Origin: Ziziphus jujuba
Taxonomy: Eukaryota > Streptophyta > Magnoliopsida > Rosales > Rhamnaceae
Length of the DNA stretch: 64,000 nucleotides
Direction: 5' to 3'
Assembly: GCF_031755915.1 (NCBI RefSeq)
Contig: NC_083389.1
Span: 24,055,001 to 24,119,000, forward strand
Of this stretch, positions 10,360 to 22,886 are shown piece after piece. The stretch's first letter is position 1; each line of letters starts with the position of its first letter. The notes under the pieces were generated by a model. The model was not told the DNA's origin. It saw nothing but the letters and a program-made list of their open reading frames with translations, and ran no database searches. The position numbers and the translations under genes were made by a program.

Positions 10360-12291
10360 TCTAAGGTTTCTCGTTCTCTCTCACTCCACTCTCTGCCTTC
10401 TCTTGGTTTTTCCACTTAATTTGATTCTACTTACATTGGATAGCAAACTTGGACTTACCCTCTTGGATGGATGGTGAAACCATAGGTGCCACACTAGCTT
10501 TCTCTTTGAGCTTTTCGGCTCCCTCCTTTGTTGTATTTATAGTTGATCTCTATATACCTCCTTGGGAGTTAATGGTTTCAGTCGGCTTTAAATCTAAAAA
10601 TAATACAATTCTCTTGACCATAATGAATAGAATATTTATCAAATTGCTATGATTTACATAGTAGAATATGTTCGGCATGCATAGGCACAACATTACACAA
10701 AAAAACATCCACATAGTTATCTATGCTAAATTTTACCTTGGCTTATTTATTCACTTTCATCTCACCATTATCATTAAGCCATTGTAATCTATATGGTTCT
10801 GGATGTTTAATAGTTGTTAAGCCTAATTTATCAACTACCATGCTACTAATTATATTTGTACAACTTCCCCTATCTATAATCATACTACATATGTTACCTT
10901 GAATTTCCCATCGGTGTAGAAGATGTTTTCTCTTTGAATTTGATCATCATCTTTGTATATAGTAAAGACCCTCCTTGCAACTTAGCTCAAGTAAGCCTTT
11001 GAAGGTTGGAGTGTTTCAGATTCCTCATGCTCATCACCTCCAAGTTCTTCATCATCAAATTCGGCCTCTCCTACACTTTCCTCACTTTCGGATTCTAGTT
11101 CACCATTACCTTTCAATACCATGATCCTCCTATTCGAGCATTGATTGGCAATGTGTCCTTGTTCCTAGCACTTAAAGCACACAATTTCATAAGTTCTAGA
11201 AGATTTAGGATCAGATTTACCTTCATTTTTGTGTGCTTGGACAGATTTGGTTTTGGACTTCCTTTTTGGCCAAGTGGTGCTTTCTTCTCCAAGTTTCAGC
11301 TTTTGTCTTGCTTCAAAGGTGGGATTGCTTCTCCATGAACTTATATATGACCTCCTGCTGTTTGAAGCTCCTCCAAACCATGAGCTTGTACTCTTCTCTT
11401 GAATTGATTCTAAAGTTTAATAGCCACATGCAATATCTCCTCAAATTCCACATATTATTGCGAGTCCAATTGGTTAACTATCTCACGATTCAATCCACCA
11501 AAAAACCTTGCCATGGTTGCTTCCCTATCTTCATTCATGCTTAACCTCATCATAAGCATCTCCATCTCCTTGTATTAATCCTCCACGGACCTTTTTCCTT
11601 GAGATAAAGATTGAAGTCGTTGATGCAAGAACCTATGATAGTGTGATGGTACAAATCGCTTCCTCATGGCTCCTTTCATTTTTCAACATGCAGTAATCAA
11701 GTCATCACCAACTCTTCTTCGGGTACTTTGCTCATTAGTCCACCATTGCAGTGTATAATGTCTAAACTCCATTGCTTCCCATTTAACTTTCTTAATCTCG
11801 AAATAGTTGTGATAGTCAAAGATCATCTCCATACGTTCCTTCCATTCTAAGTAAGCCTCTGGATCACTTTTTCCCATGAAAGGCGATATCTTTACCTTGA
11901 TATTCCCAAGATCATCATCTTCATTCTTTGTTGGTCTCCCACAGTTTTGTCTTCCTTGGAGTGAAAAATTTTCATCAAACTCCTCCAAGTCATCTTCAAA
12001 GTTAGCCCCCCAAAATTCCTCTCTAGGTCGCTCTCGGCCTCCTCGACCTGGAACTCGGCCTCCATGAGCATCAAACCTTGTATTTGGCATTCCTTGGGAT
12101 GTTTCTAATATATCCATCCTTTGATTTAGATGCTTAAATTGAGCATTCATCCGCTGTAATTGCTCCAAGATGGCTCTCATGTCCGTTTGTTCAATACTCC
12201 CAGTTGCTCGGGAATCGCTTTTAAATCTTACGGACTCCTCTTCATTAATTCTCAAAGGTGGATCTCCTCTTCTCACCCTTGAATCTGCCAT
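10360..12291 (-). pseudogene. Gypsy gag and protease remnant of LTR-1 element
   Basis: Gag begins at the ATG at 12291 (MADSRVRRGDPPLRINEEES). It then has a heptad-like segment (LEQLQRMNAQFKHLNQRMDI), a Gly/Arg patch (GGRVPGRGGRERPR) and an open frame of 202 codons to 11683 covering the start of the gag core (YLEWKERMEMIFDYHNY). The rest of the core (KRFVPSHYHRFLHQRLQSLSQG) follows in another frame to about 11400. The knuckle near 11130-11180 is degraded (normal first Cys pair, last part lost). The protease motif reads IIDRGSC near 10870-10890, with Ser of DSG replaced by Arg. There are multiple stops. Confidence 0.85.
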
Positions 12292-13446
12292 GTTAGTATG
12301 AATATCACAAAAATAAAGTAGAACCTCACCAAATTCACTCCCTTATGTGTTTCACTCAATTAAGGACTTGACACTCGTGTTTGCACACTAGTTTCGGGTT
12401 TACCCTTTTTTAAGGTCACACACTCTTGCCTTTTTCCATTCAAAGAATTAACTCAAAGTTCTAATTACAACACCCAAAAAATAGTAATTAGATCACAAGT
12501 ATATTTTAATTAAACTTATCAACAAAGCAGTAGAAAAAAGCAAACAATACCGAGTGAATTTTTGAACACCTAATTCTTGGCTTTTCTAAGCAAAAACAAG
12601 GCAATTTAAAAAAAAAAAAGTTTGGAAATAGTAACAACTGGACCAGATGGTAAGAAATTAAGAACTCAAGAGTCAAATTCTAGAAAAGGAAATTCAACAC
12701 AAACAAGAATCAATTTGGACAAAAAATAAGGAATAGTTGTTGGTAACAGTCTTTTGTTATTCAAGTTTTTGTATCAAATCTTTTAACTAGTTTTAATCCA
12801 ATATTTTTAGCACTCAAAATTCAAATATTCAGAAACAAAAATAAAGTTCTAGCAAATCCAAATAATGAATAAATAAGCAACAACTCAGCAGCTCAAAGAA
12901 ATTTCCAGCGAACACCAAATACAACAAACTGATTTTTTTTATTCGACTTTTCTTCTTCTACTTCGTCTTCTTCTTTTTTTTTTTTTTTTAAATACTCAAT
13001 GAATGTAAAAAAACTCCAGTAGCAAATTTCAACACCAAAAATAGCAATTTCACACCAAAAATCCACCAAACCTGTGACTTCCAACAACAAAATACAAATT
13101 TGTAAATTTTTTTTTTTTTTGTAAATTTGTATAAGTTACCGCAAACACTCTTCTTATTCTTTTTTTAAATATATGAATTCAAATATTTAAGACTAAAAAA
13201 GCAAAGAAAAATCAACAAAAACCAAAATTAACAAGAACAATGGTGAAAAACAACCAACAAAGTAGGAAGCAAAAAATACGGTAAAACAACGAACCTAATT
13301 TAACTAGGAATGAGTTTTTTTTTTTTTTTAATGTAAAAGGTGCAGAAAATGTATGATGATAGAAGCAACCTTAACCTAATGCTAAAATTACAGATTAACA
13401 CAAAACAAATAAAGCAAATAAGATAGATCAAACCTGAAAAAAATCT
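12292..13446 (-). other. Untranslated leader of LTR-1 element
   Basis: An AT-rich leader between gag and the primer site with several homopolymer runs (poly-T at 12971-12990 and 13107-13121). No coding region is visible. Its right 438 bp are the source of the extra copy at 8248-8669. Confidence 0.7.
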
Positions 13447-13461
13447 TGGCTTTGATACCAC
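13447..13461 (-). other. Primer-binding site of LTR-1 element
   Basis: The minus strand reads TGTGGTATCAAAGCC: the plant initiator-Met-tRNA site with one change (TATCAAAGC for TATCAGAGC). It is adjacent to the LTR at 13463. Confidence 0.88.
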
Positions 13462-13462
13462 A

Positions 13463-14559
13463 TGATACAAACCTAGGTCGACTCGAGCCTAAATCCGTAT
13501 TATATTAGCCCGGATCTAATTATGTTCAAGTTATAATGGTTACCTTAACCCCTAACCAACCTGTGATTAGAAACCTTGGTATAATAAAGATGCCACAATA
13601 GATGATAGATATCCTATTGATAAGTCAAACTAAAACACTCATTCGCTAATGGTGTTTTAGGTGTTCAAAGAGAAGAAAGAGAATTCAATCTCATAAATAA
13701 TTTTTTGTATGAATAATATACTGAATATTACTGATAAACAAGGCATTAAATAGGCTAAAAGTTATAAAATAAAGCCAGGTAAAACTGGCCACCAAAGAAT
13801 AGGGAACCTAGCTTGGCCGAAATTCACCTCCTTTCCTAATCTAATTTGGATTAATTAATTTCCATATTTTGAGTTAGGAATTAATAAATTTAAAATAAAA
13901 ATAATAAAATACTACCTTTCCTAAGTTTATTTTTCTAGCAAATAAATAAATAGAAACCAAATAAAAGACTAATTTCTTAAAACAAAAAGTCAAAAGCAAA
14001 TTAGGAAATTAGTTGACTAGTTTGACTACTTAGATACCTTTGACCAATCTCCAGCTTGTTTGGGCTCCAAATTAGCTTCTATATACCATGTAGGATGTCA
14101 AATATGATTAATAATGATTCCCACATGTTGGCCCAAGTCAAACAGGAAGAAAAGTCAAAGTCAGCGGCTAAACAGCACATTTTCGGCCAAATTGAGATGC
14201 TATCCATACAAGTCCTTTTAGATACTTTTGATTCTTCCTTGGGTGGATTCCATGTTCTATTAATGATATTCATTAATTTCATGAAGTGTTGGAACCATTT
14301 CTTGCTGTCTGAAGTCCAAATTTGCATGAAAATAGCTATCCGAGTCCGTATCATCTTCCACCCCTCGGATACTTAGAACAGGCTTTGAATCTTCGGGTAT
14401 GAACAAGCTCTTTTGAGAATTAACTACTCTATATATAAATGATTACAGATTGTCCTTAAACCTCTTGGCTTTAAATCTAGTGATCGACCCAATCTTCATC
14501 TGTATTGGGTCAGCACCCCAGAGGTTGTTAGTTGTGCGGGTTCTGGCGGATTCGCATCA
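13463..14559 (-). repeat. LTR-1, 5' LTR of rearranged element
   Basis: A 1097-bp LTR whose plus-strand ends are TGATACAAACCTAGG and GCGGATTCGCATCA. Immediately to its right, at 14560, the outer element's integrase coding sequence begins. Confidence 0.9.
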
Positions 14560-15625
14560 GTTAGGGAGTTACTTGTGAGGAAAGGTCATATTGGGGGCTA
14601 AATGGGACATTTTGGAGTAGCAAAGGCTTAGTCCTTTTTACAAGAACTTTTATTGGCTGAACATGAGGTGAGATGTAGAGAGGGTGTGTGAGAAGTGCAT
14701 AAATTATAGGAAGTCAAAATCAAAGGTAAAGCCACATAGCTTGTACATGCCATTAGCTATTCCTTCTCATTACTCCAGGTCTAGGATGGGTAAGGATTCA
14801 ATTTTTGTAGTTGTTGATAGATTTTCTATGATGACACATTTCATTTCATATAATAAAACTGATAATGTATCTCGTGTAGCTACTTTGTTCTTTGGGAAAG
14901 TCGTGAGACTTCATGGTATGCCTAGGACAATTGTTTCAAATAGGGATGCTAAGTTCTTAAGTTATTTTTGGAAAACATTATGAGCTATGTTAAGCACTAA
15001 TCTTTTATTTTTCACTACCTATCATCCACAAATTGATGGGAAAATTGAAGTAGTGAATAGAACTTTGTCTACATTGTTAAGAGTGTTAATTAGTAGAAAT
15101 TTGTGAACTTAGGAAGACTGTTTGTCTGCATGTCGAATTTACTTATAATAGAACCATACATTTTGCTCCTAAATATTCACCATTTAAAATTGTTTATGGT
15201 TTTAATCTTTTTGACTCCATTAGATTTGACACCTTTGCTTTTAAGTGAATGTGCTAATCTAGATGGTAAACAGAAAACTAAGTTCGTTAAGCAGATTCAT
15301 GAAAAGACTATAGCAAACATTGAAAAGAAGATTAAACAATATGCTAAAGTTGCTAATCAAGGCTAGACTGAGGTAGTGTTTGAACCAAGAGATTGGATTT
15401 TGTTGCACTTGAGAAAAAGAAAGGTTTTTTAAACAATGCAAGTCAAAGCTTATGCTCCGAGGAAATAGAGTTTTTCATGTTTTGGATAGGGTCAATGAAA
15501 ATGCCTACAAGTTTGATTTGCCAAGTGAGTATAATGTGTGTGCTACTTTAATGTTGCTGATTTACCTCCTTTTTCTGCAGGTGATGACTTTGATTCAAGG
15601 CAAATAACTTTTAAGTGGAGGGGAG
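14560..15625 (+). pseudogene. Gypsy integrase remnant of the outer element
   Basis: The plus-strand outer element resumes. Seen: a decayed zinc-binding region (LRELLVRKGHIGG, then MGHFGVAKA; the second Cys pair around [13 protein letters not shown] at 14690), then the core with [18 protein letters not shown] (14790-14850) and [27 protein letters not shown] (14900-14980). The '[21 protein letters not shown]' region follows near 15020-15090, and the C-terminal segment with VVFEPRDWILLHL near 15372-15410. It ends with the family's typical ATFNVADLPPF stretch near 15545. In-frame stops and at least two shifts are present. About 45 codons between RNase H and integrase were lost at the nested junction. 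Confidence 0.87.
15613..15625 (+). other. Polypurine tract of the outer element
   Basis: AAGTGGAGGGGAG lies directly before the LTR start TGATGAGAACCC, as expected for the plus-strand priming site of an LTR element. Confidence 0.85.
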
Positions 15626-16755
15626 TGATGAGAACCCGCCTATATCTGTACTAACAACTACACGCTGGGTGCTGATCTTGTACAATTGAAGACCGGGCTA
15701 ATTACTAGGGCTCAAGCTAGGAGGTTTAAGGAAAATCTTATTAGTTTCATACAATGAGTAATTAAATCTCAAGAAGGCATGATTATGCTAGATGGTTTTA
15801 AGCTCGTGATGAGCATTCAGCTTTTAAAGGTATAAATGGATCCGGGACGTTGTTTTAGTACATTTGAGGACTCCAGGCAGTAAGGGATGAGTTTTTAATT
15901 TATTAACATGCTTGAGCTTCCTAAGAAGTCAAAAAATCATGTCAAGGTAGAGGCAAAGGTGTTCAAGCATGTCCAAAGGTGCACAAGTTTCAACATGGCC
16001 AAATTTGCTTGTTTTTGGTGCTGGAAAGAGTTTGTTGGCATTCCAAGCGAGTTTTGACTATTCCAATTAATGGCAATGTGTGGGGACCAGTTCTAATCCA
16101 TTAGGCATCCTACATGGCATATTGGATATGATTTGTAGCCTAAACTAGCCAGTGATTGGATAAAGACAACTTATTTAGAAAGCTAGTCAAATACTTTCCA
16201 AATCTAAAATTAGACTTTTGTTTTAGGAAATAGTCTTTTGTTTTGATTTTTATTTAATTATTTGTTGAACAAATTTATTTAGGAAGGTTGATGTTTTAAT
16301 ATTTTGGTTGTAAATTAATTAATTCCTTTTTCAAAATTAAGGAATTAATTAATACAAAATTAGTTTAGGAAAAGACTTGGAAATTCGCCAATTACATTTG
16401 TTTTTGCTATGTTGGCCGAATCTGATCTAATTGCTTCAGGGTTTGATTTTGTATCTCTAACCTATTTAAAGGTTTATTTTTTCAATAATATATAGAACAT
16501 TATTCATATAGAAAATTACTTGTGAGAGAAATTTCTCTTTGTTTTCTTAGAACATATAGATTTCCATTATAGAAGTAGTGTTCCAGCTTGACTTATCAAT
16601 AGGACATTCCATAACCTATTGTGACATCTTTGATATACCAAAGTTTCTAATCACAAGTTAATTAGGGGTTAAAGCAACCATTAGAATCTAAATTCAATTT
16701 CGATCTGGGCTAATTTAATATGCGTTTAGGAGCAAATCGACCTAGGTTCTCATTA
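15626..16755 (+). repeat. LTR-1, 3' LTR of the outer element
   Basis: This runs from TGATGAGAACCCGCC to CCTAGGTTCTCATTA, about 1130 bp. It aligns with the LTR-1 copies at 8670, 13463, 18257 and 20702, which puts the outer element in the same family as the element nested inside it. The last bases are mutated from TTCGTATCA. Confidence 0.88.
16463..16470 (+). promoter_or_regulatory. Probable TATA box of LTR-1
   Basis: TATTTAAA within CCTATTTAAAGG. The same motif recurs at the matching place in other LTR-1 and LTR-2 copies (for example 40211). It lies about 290 bp from the 3' end of the LTR, which is reasonable for a U3/R boundary. This assignment is inference. Confidence 0.5.
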
Positions 16756-17400
16756 AGACAGGTACAAACCTCTTACAAACCTCTTTTGATAAATACTATG
16801 ATAAAAATAACTAGGTACAACCCCCTTTCTCATTAAGGCTTTCATCTTTCCCTATGTAGAAATTGGTGCTTGGCCAGCTCTCCTTCTAGTAGCGCATTCC
16901 ATAATCCACCATTTTAAAGCATACCATAACCCACCACTTTAAAGCATAGTCAAGAAACTCCACACTTGCTAGCTTAACTTTCTTAGATTTTGAGTAATCA
17001 TGACAGTCAAAAACCATTTCAACTCTTCACTCCCAAGGTAAGTTTCAGGATCCATCTTACCAAGGAATGAAAGTATTTTAAGCTTGACACCCCCCATTGT
17101 CTTCGCCATGATTCCTTCTTCTTGTACCAGTTGAATCGGCCTCTTCATCTCCTAAACAATATCCATCAGTTCTACTAGTATGTTTATCTCTTTTCACACC
17201 TTTTCCCCTATTTCGTCCAAGTTGTGAGGCATTTTGTTGTATGGAAGCATCCATCCTTGATTTCACTTCATTAATTTCTCCCCTATGCTATTTTATTTCC
17301 ACCTTCAATTCAGTCTTGAATTCCGCCTTGAGCTTCTTCGTCATGTCACTAAATTAGAGCTTGTAGAAGTCTTCGATCAGAATCTATTTTTTGTGGTATT
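16756..17400 (-). pseudogene. Gypsy gag N-terminal remnant
   Basis: A minus-strand gag piece with a degraded core near 17030-16990 (VFDCHDYSKSKKVKLASVEF). Upstream of this is a basic, Gly-rich region (open 17266-17078: MDASIQQNASQLGRNRGKGV) and a probable start near 17340. It differs in the N-terminus from the gag at 12291 and 4461 and appears to be a third gag variant. No LTR belonging to it is visible on its left; 16756-16830 is unassigned. Confidence 0.7.
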
Positions 17401-18256
17401 TATTCTAGTAAAAGATTAGTAATAGAAGCACAATAATATAAGATATTCTTACAATTTCACTCCCTCGTGTGTTTCACTCAATTAAGGTCTCAACATTCGT
17501 GTTTGCACACTAATTTAGCTTTTACCTTCTAATGAGCTCACACTCTCTTGCCTTTTTCTTTCTTAGTTAAATCTATTGGTTCTTTACAAATTAAATCCCA
17601 AATAATAGTAATATGAAAATTAGGTCCAATTAACTTATCAAAAAGATTGACTGACTTAGAAAAACAAGAAGCAAGCAAGAATAAATAATAGAACAACTAG
17701 TTTCGACCAATGAAAGAAATTAACCGAAAAATTGAACAAATTGACCACAATAACAAATTTGGAAATTACAAGTGATTTAGATAGCAAAAAGATAATTTAA
17801 GATGACAAAGAATCAACTAAACCAAAGAATCAAAGATTGAAAATATTACCTTAAATCAACCTTAATTTTTTCTTTGAATCTTAAGGCGTAGTGCTCCTTT
17901 TTCTTAACCACTCAATTTGTAATATATATATCTTAACCAAAACCAGCAAAAAAGATCTCAGCAATCTTTATAATAAACTTCAACTTTCACCTACCAAATA
18001 TTAAGTCATTCAGCAACAACAATGTCACCAAATATCTATCTCAATCCAAGTAATTCAATAAAACTCATAAACTACACCAGTGAATAAAGTTTAATTCAAT
18101 TCGACTCCACTAATGTATTTTGGCAAGGATGCAATCTGATGCATTTTTTTTTCTCAAGATAATATGATGATAACACAAATCTAATGACTAGAATTTAGCC
18201 AGAAAATATCACACAAAAACCAAATTCTTCAAAGAGATGAATTGATGCAATTTTTT
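17401..18256 (-). other. Leader remnant of a minus-strand gypsy element
   Basis: AT-rich and without a coding region. It contains the leader phrase CACTCCCTCGTGTGTTTCAC near 17459, shared with the other gypsy leaders. It should lead to a 5' LTR on its right, but instead it meets the plus-strand LTR at 18257, so the element was truncated here. Confidence 0.6.
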
Positions 18257-19388
18257 TTATGGGAATTCGCCTGTACACGTATAATCGACTACTCGTTGGG
18301 GTGTTAATCCTGTACAACCGAATATGGGACCAATCACAAGAGCACAAACTAAGAGATTTAAGAACAACCCAGCTAGCTTCATACAAGGTGTTATTAAATA
18401 TTAAGAGGGTATGACAATACCCAAAGATCCAAAGCCCCGTTTTATGCATCCAAGTTATGAAGGCGGAAATGGACCTAGGAAGCTATTTTAGTGCATCTAT
18501 GGATTCTGGGCAGCAAGAAATGAATTTCTGGACTTATGAATGTGATTGAGCACTATAAGGGACCATGAAATCATGCGAAGGTAGAAGCAAAGCTGTTCAT
18601 TAATCATGTTGGTGCACAAGACTTCATGTTGGCCAAATTGCTTCATTTTGGCACTGGCTTTGATATTTCTTGTTGTTCAAGCAAGTTCTTTTTGCTCCAA
18701 TCAAGGGCAATGTATGGGAACCAGTATTAATCCTTTTTGGCATCCTACATGGCATACTGGAGCTGATTTGGAGCATAAACTAGCTGGTGATTGGACAAAG
18801 TAAACTTAGTTGGCAAACTAGTCAACTACTTTCATAATTTGAACATCTGTCTTTTGTTTTAGGAAATAGTCTTTATTTTGGTTTTTATTTATTTATTTGC
18901 TGGAAAAATTACTTTAGGAAAGTTAGAATTTTATTATTTTGGTTGTAAATTAATTAATTTCTAATTTAAAATAAATGAATTAATTAATCCAAATTAGATG
19001 AGGAAAGGTAGTAGAATTCAGCCATACCTTTGTTTCCTTATCCTTGGCCAGTTCTAACATAGTTGTTTTAGAGTTTTATTTTTGTCATTTGAACCCATTT
19101 AAGTACTTATTTTCTTAATAATATGTAGCACATTATTCACAGAAAAATACTTTTGAGAAAGAATTCTCTTTGTTCTCTTTGAACACCTAAAACACCAATT
19201 AGACATCGAGTGTTTTGGATTGACTTATCGATAGGGCATCCATCACCTATTGTGAAGTCTTCATTATATACCAAAGTTTCTAATCACAAGTTGATTAGAA
19301 GTTAAGGTGTCCATTAGAACCTGAATTTAATTGTGATTCGAGCTAATATAATACGGGTTTAGGAGCAAGTCGACCTAAGTTTATATCA
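18257..19388 (+). repeat. LTR-1, 5' LTR of the second plus-strand gypsy element
   Basis: This begins with a degraded terminus (TATGGGAATTCGCC for TGATGAGAATCCGCC) and ends CTAAGTTTATATCA, about 1132 bp. A primer site follows at once, so it is a 5' LTR. Confidence 0.88.
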
Positions 19389-19389
19389 T

Positions 19390-19403
19390 TTAGTATCAGA
19401 GCC
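19390..19403 (+). other. Primer-binding site
   Basis: TTAGTATCAGAGCC, matching the plant initiator-Met-tRNA site except for one base, next to the LTR end at 19388. Confidence 0.88.
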
Positions 19404-20521
19404 GAATTTTGTTCAGGTTTGATCTATCTTATTTACTTTGTTTTGTTTTGTGTTAATTTACAATTTTAACATTAGGTTAAGGTTGTTTCCTATCTATTTA
19501 CATTTTGCATTTAAAAAAAAATAGATTTTTCTTCATAGTCGAAACCCTTTTGTTAGCAGAATTTTGCTTACTAGTTTGTTGGTTGCTTTGCATATTAGTT
19601 CTTAGTAATTTAGTTTATTGTTGATCTTTCCTTGCTGTTTTAATCTTAGTTAGTTGCATTCATATATTCAAAGGAAAAAAAAAGAAAAGGAATTTTGAGA
19701 ACACATTGGATAAACCTAAATTTTTGCCATTTGTTTTTGGCTTGGAAGTTGGCTCGAATTTTTGTCAATTTGTTGGATTTTGGGTTTCTATCAATTCTCA
19801 TTACAGGAGATTGTATTGATATAATTCTATGAGTGATAAAAAAAGAAAAAAAAAAAAAAAGAAAGCCGAAGAGGAAAAAAAAAGGGGGCCGATTTGAAGG
19901 ATTGAAGGATTGAAGAATTGATTCTGTTTGGGTGTGAAATTTCAATTGAGGATTGTTGGAGTTGCTATTTATTCAACTCTATATTGTTGCTGGATATTAG
20001 AATTTTGAGTACTAAAATTGTTTGGATTAAAATTCGTTAAGGGATTTGAGACAAAGACTTAAGTTACGACAGCTACAGCCAACAACTAGTCTATATTTTG
20101 TTCAAATTGTTCTTGTTTGTTGTTGAATCTCTTTCCTAAATTTTATCCTTGAAGTTTTGGTTTCTTAATATTCTGTTCTACTCCATATTGAATTTTGAAA
20201 ATTGCATTATTATTTTATCTTACTTTTTTGGTTAGTAAGGCTGAGACTAAGTTTGTAACAATTCACTTGGTATTTGCTTGTTTTTATTGCTGTGTTATCG
20301 ATGAGTTGAATTAGGGCATACTTATGATTTAATTACTATTTTGAATGTGTTTTAATAGAACTTTGACGTATTCTTGTCAGTGGAAAAAAGCAAGAGAGTG
20401 GAAACTTAAAAGAGGGTTAAAAGCTGAAAACTAGTGTGCAAACACGAGTGTCATGACCTTATTTGAGTGAAACACATGAGGAAGTGATTTTGGTGAGGAT
20501 TTTTGCATTATTTTTACTAAC
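19404..20521 (+). other. Untranslated leader of the second gypsy element
   Basis: An AT-rich leader with A-rich and T-rich runs (for example 19838-19870). It shares the phrase AGTGTGCAAACACGAGTG near 20430-20450 with the other gypsy leaders. No coding region is visible. Confidence 0.7.
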
Positions 20522-20701
20522 ATGACAGATTCAAGAATGAGAAGAGGGGATGGTTCATTAAAAAGCATTGAAGAAGAATCCATGGGATTCAAAGGGGATT
20601 CTAAAGCTACAGGTAGTGGAGATGAACCACTAACATGATGGCGCTCTTGGAACAATTACAACAGATGAATGCTTGCTTTGATTAACTTAATCAAAGGATG
20701 G
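20522..20701 (+). pseudogene. Gypsy gag, first piece (before solo LTR)
   Basis: The gag start is the ATG at 20522 (MTDSRMRRGDGSLKS), closely related to the gag at 12291 (MADSRVRRGDPPLR). It continues through EEESMGFKGDSKATGSG and then frameshifts. It stops at the solo LTR insertion at 20702 and resumes at 21823. Confidence 0.85.
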
Positions 20702-21827
20702 TGATACGAACCTAGGACGACCTGCTCCTAAACCCGTATTATATTAGCCCGGATCTAATTATGCTTAAGTTCTAATGGTCACCTTGACTCCTAACCAACC
20801 TATGATTAGAAACCTTTGTATATAATGAAGAGGCAACAATAGGTGATGGAAGGCCTATTGATAAGTCAAACTAAAACACTTATTCACTAATGGTGTTTTA
20901 GGTGTTCAAAAGAACAAAGAGAATTCAATCTCACAAATAATTTTCTGTATAAAATTCAAGCTTAATTCTTATTGAAAAATAAGCCTTTAAATAGGCTATA
21001 AGTCATGAAATAAACCCTAAAAAACAAATGGAAAACCGACCATACAAAGTGGTTTCCTATGGTGGCTGAAATTCTCACTTTTTTTCTAATTTAATTTGGA
21101 TTAATTAATTCTTTTATTTTGAATAAGGAATTAATTAATTTACAATGAAAATAATGAAATAATAACTTTCCTAAACTTATTTCTCCAGAAAATAAATAAA
21201 TAAAACCCAAAAAGTAATGGTAATTATCTAAAACAAAAAGTATAATCAAATTAGGAAGCTAAAATACTAGCTTTTTGACTAAGTTAAGTTTGACCAATCT
21301 TTAATCTTTTTGAGCTCAAAATCACTTCTATATACTTTTTAGGATGCAAATAATCTTATTATAGAGTCCCACACATTGCCCTTGCTTGGAGGAAAAAGAA
21401 AAAGCCAACTCAGCAAAATACAGTAAAGACAACACAAAATACAGCAAAAACAGGCCAAATTTGAAGCTGTCCGTACAACCCCTTTTTGAATGCCTTTGAA
21501 GCTGGCTTGACTTGATTCCATATCCTCTTAGACATATGTATTGAATCTATAAAGAGTTGGAACCATTTCATACTGTTCGGTGTCCATATTTGCACCAAAA
21601 TCACTACCCGGATTCGTATCTGCTTCCACAACTTGGATGCTTAGAATAGGCTTTGTACCTTCTAGTATGGACAAGCTCTGTTGAGAATTGATTACCCCCT
21701 GTATAAATGCTCCCACCTTAAATCTCTTAATTTAAGCTCTTGTGATTGGCCTGGTCTTTATCCGTGTCAGGTCAGCACCCTAGCGGGTTATCGGTTGAGC
21801 GAGCTCGGGCGGAATCACATCAGATGG
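20697..21827. repeat. Target-site duplication GATGG around solo LTR-1
   Basis: GATGG is present at 20697-20701 and 21823-21827, directly at the two LTR ends. Gag coding continues across the site (RMD followed by RFETSQGGLN). Confidence 0.93.
20702..21822 (-). mobile_element. Solo LTR-1 inserted in gag
   Basis: A single 1121-bp LTR-1 (TGATACGAACCTAGG to GGAATCACATCA on the plus strand) with no internal region and a perfect 5-bp target duplication. This is the normal product of recombination between the two LTRs of a full element. Confidence 0.93.
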
Positions 21828-22012
21828 ATAGGTTTGAAACATCACAAGGTGGGTTGAATCTAAGGCATGAACCACAGGGAGTTCATGGTCGAGGTCGAAG
21901 AGGCCGCATGTGTTTTAGGGAGGAATCCGAAAGAGGTAATTTTGGAGATAACCTTTAGGAGTTTAAAGATATTTTTGCACTCCAAGGACGGCAAACCTGT
22001 GGAAGGAAAGCT
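21823..22012 (+). pseudogene. Gypsy gag, second piece
   Basis: This continues gag with RFETSQGGLNLRHEPQ, a Gly/Arg patch (GVHGRGRRGR) and FALQGRQTCGRKA, ending at the LTR-2 element inserted at 22013. The matching gag at 12000-11930 has NFSLQGRQNCGR, so the alignment is clear. Confidence 0.87.
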
Positions 22013-22886
22013 TGATACGAACCTAGTGCAACTTTCCTCTAAACCTATAGCAGAGATTGATTTGGGCCATCTGATTACAAATTATATCAATGGAAGACCT
22101 CGACCACTTTACCTATATTTGAAGGTAAGAACCTTGGTATGGTGAAGACGCCACAATAGGGTATGAAATAATCTATTGATAAGGTGGATTTGAGCTCCAT
22201 AATCAAAGCTTAAAAAGTTTAATATAGTTCTTAAAGAACCAAGAGAATCGCTCTCACCTTTAATCAAATTGTAATCTGCCTTTATTCATGACTTGTGTGC
22301 CTTCAAATAGGCAAAATAAATTACAAAGCTTTCCTAAATTTGCCAAAAACAATTATGGCTGAAATTTAAGTTTAGGAAACCTAATTTGGCTCCTAGATTC
22401 CTAATTTGAATGGCCTTTGATTCCTTGACTAGTCAACTCTAACAAAAATAGGAAAGTAATTTAAAAACCTAATAAAACTAAATTGGAAAAGTAAAATAGG
22501 CAATATGCCAACATCCAATTAAGACATAAATAAAAATTAATGTTTCCTAATTATAAAATTCTACCAAGCTTAGTTGGATGCCATGTAGGTGTATATCATC
22601 CTTCACATGGAAAAAATGCCATGTCACCATACAATGCCATATCATTATCCATGTCATCAAAACTTGTCACATCACCATGTTGTAGGATTCCATGCATTAA
22701 GCTCTCTTTCATGTTGGCATCCACCATCCCAATCATATGAACCAATTTTGGTTCATCTTCAATAATGGACTTCTTTCCATTATTGCTTCTTTAAACCTCT
22801 TTACTCTAGCCTTGCTTATTGGTCCTGTAGAGATTTGAAGTGGCTCTGGACTCTATCTTGAGGTGCTCTTGGTCATGTTCTCATCA
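22013..22886 (-). repeat. LTR-2, 3' LTR
   Basis: An 874-bp LTR with plus-strand ends TGATACGAACCTAGTG and CATGTTCTCATCA, alignable with 669-1550 and 5373-6239. The next 30 bp contain AGAGGGGTGG-like purines on the minus strand, the expected polypurine tract. Confidence 0.9.

Larger units (their letters stand above)
8248..14559 (-). mobile_element. Rearranged LTR-1 gypsy element with leader-LTR tandem end
   Basis: A minus-strand insertion into the RNase H/integrase region of the outer gypsy element. Read on the minus strand: LTR-1 (14559-13463), primer site, leader, gag, protease, a chimeric pol remnant, LTR-1 (9791-8670), then a second copy of the leader (8669-8248). The final leader should not follow a 3' LTR. 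It suggests a tandem array (element-LTR-element) that was later truncated. The two ends have no matching target duplication (GTTAG on the right), which fits loss of the left end. Confidence 0.82.
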
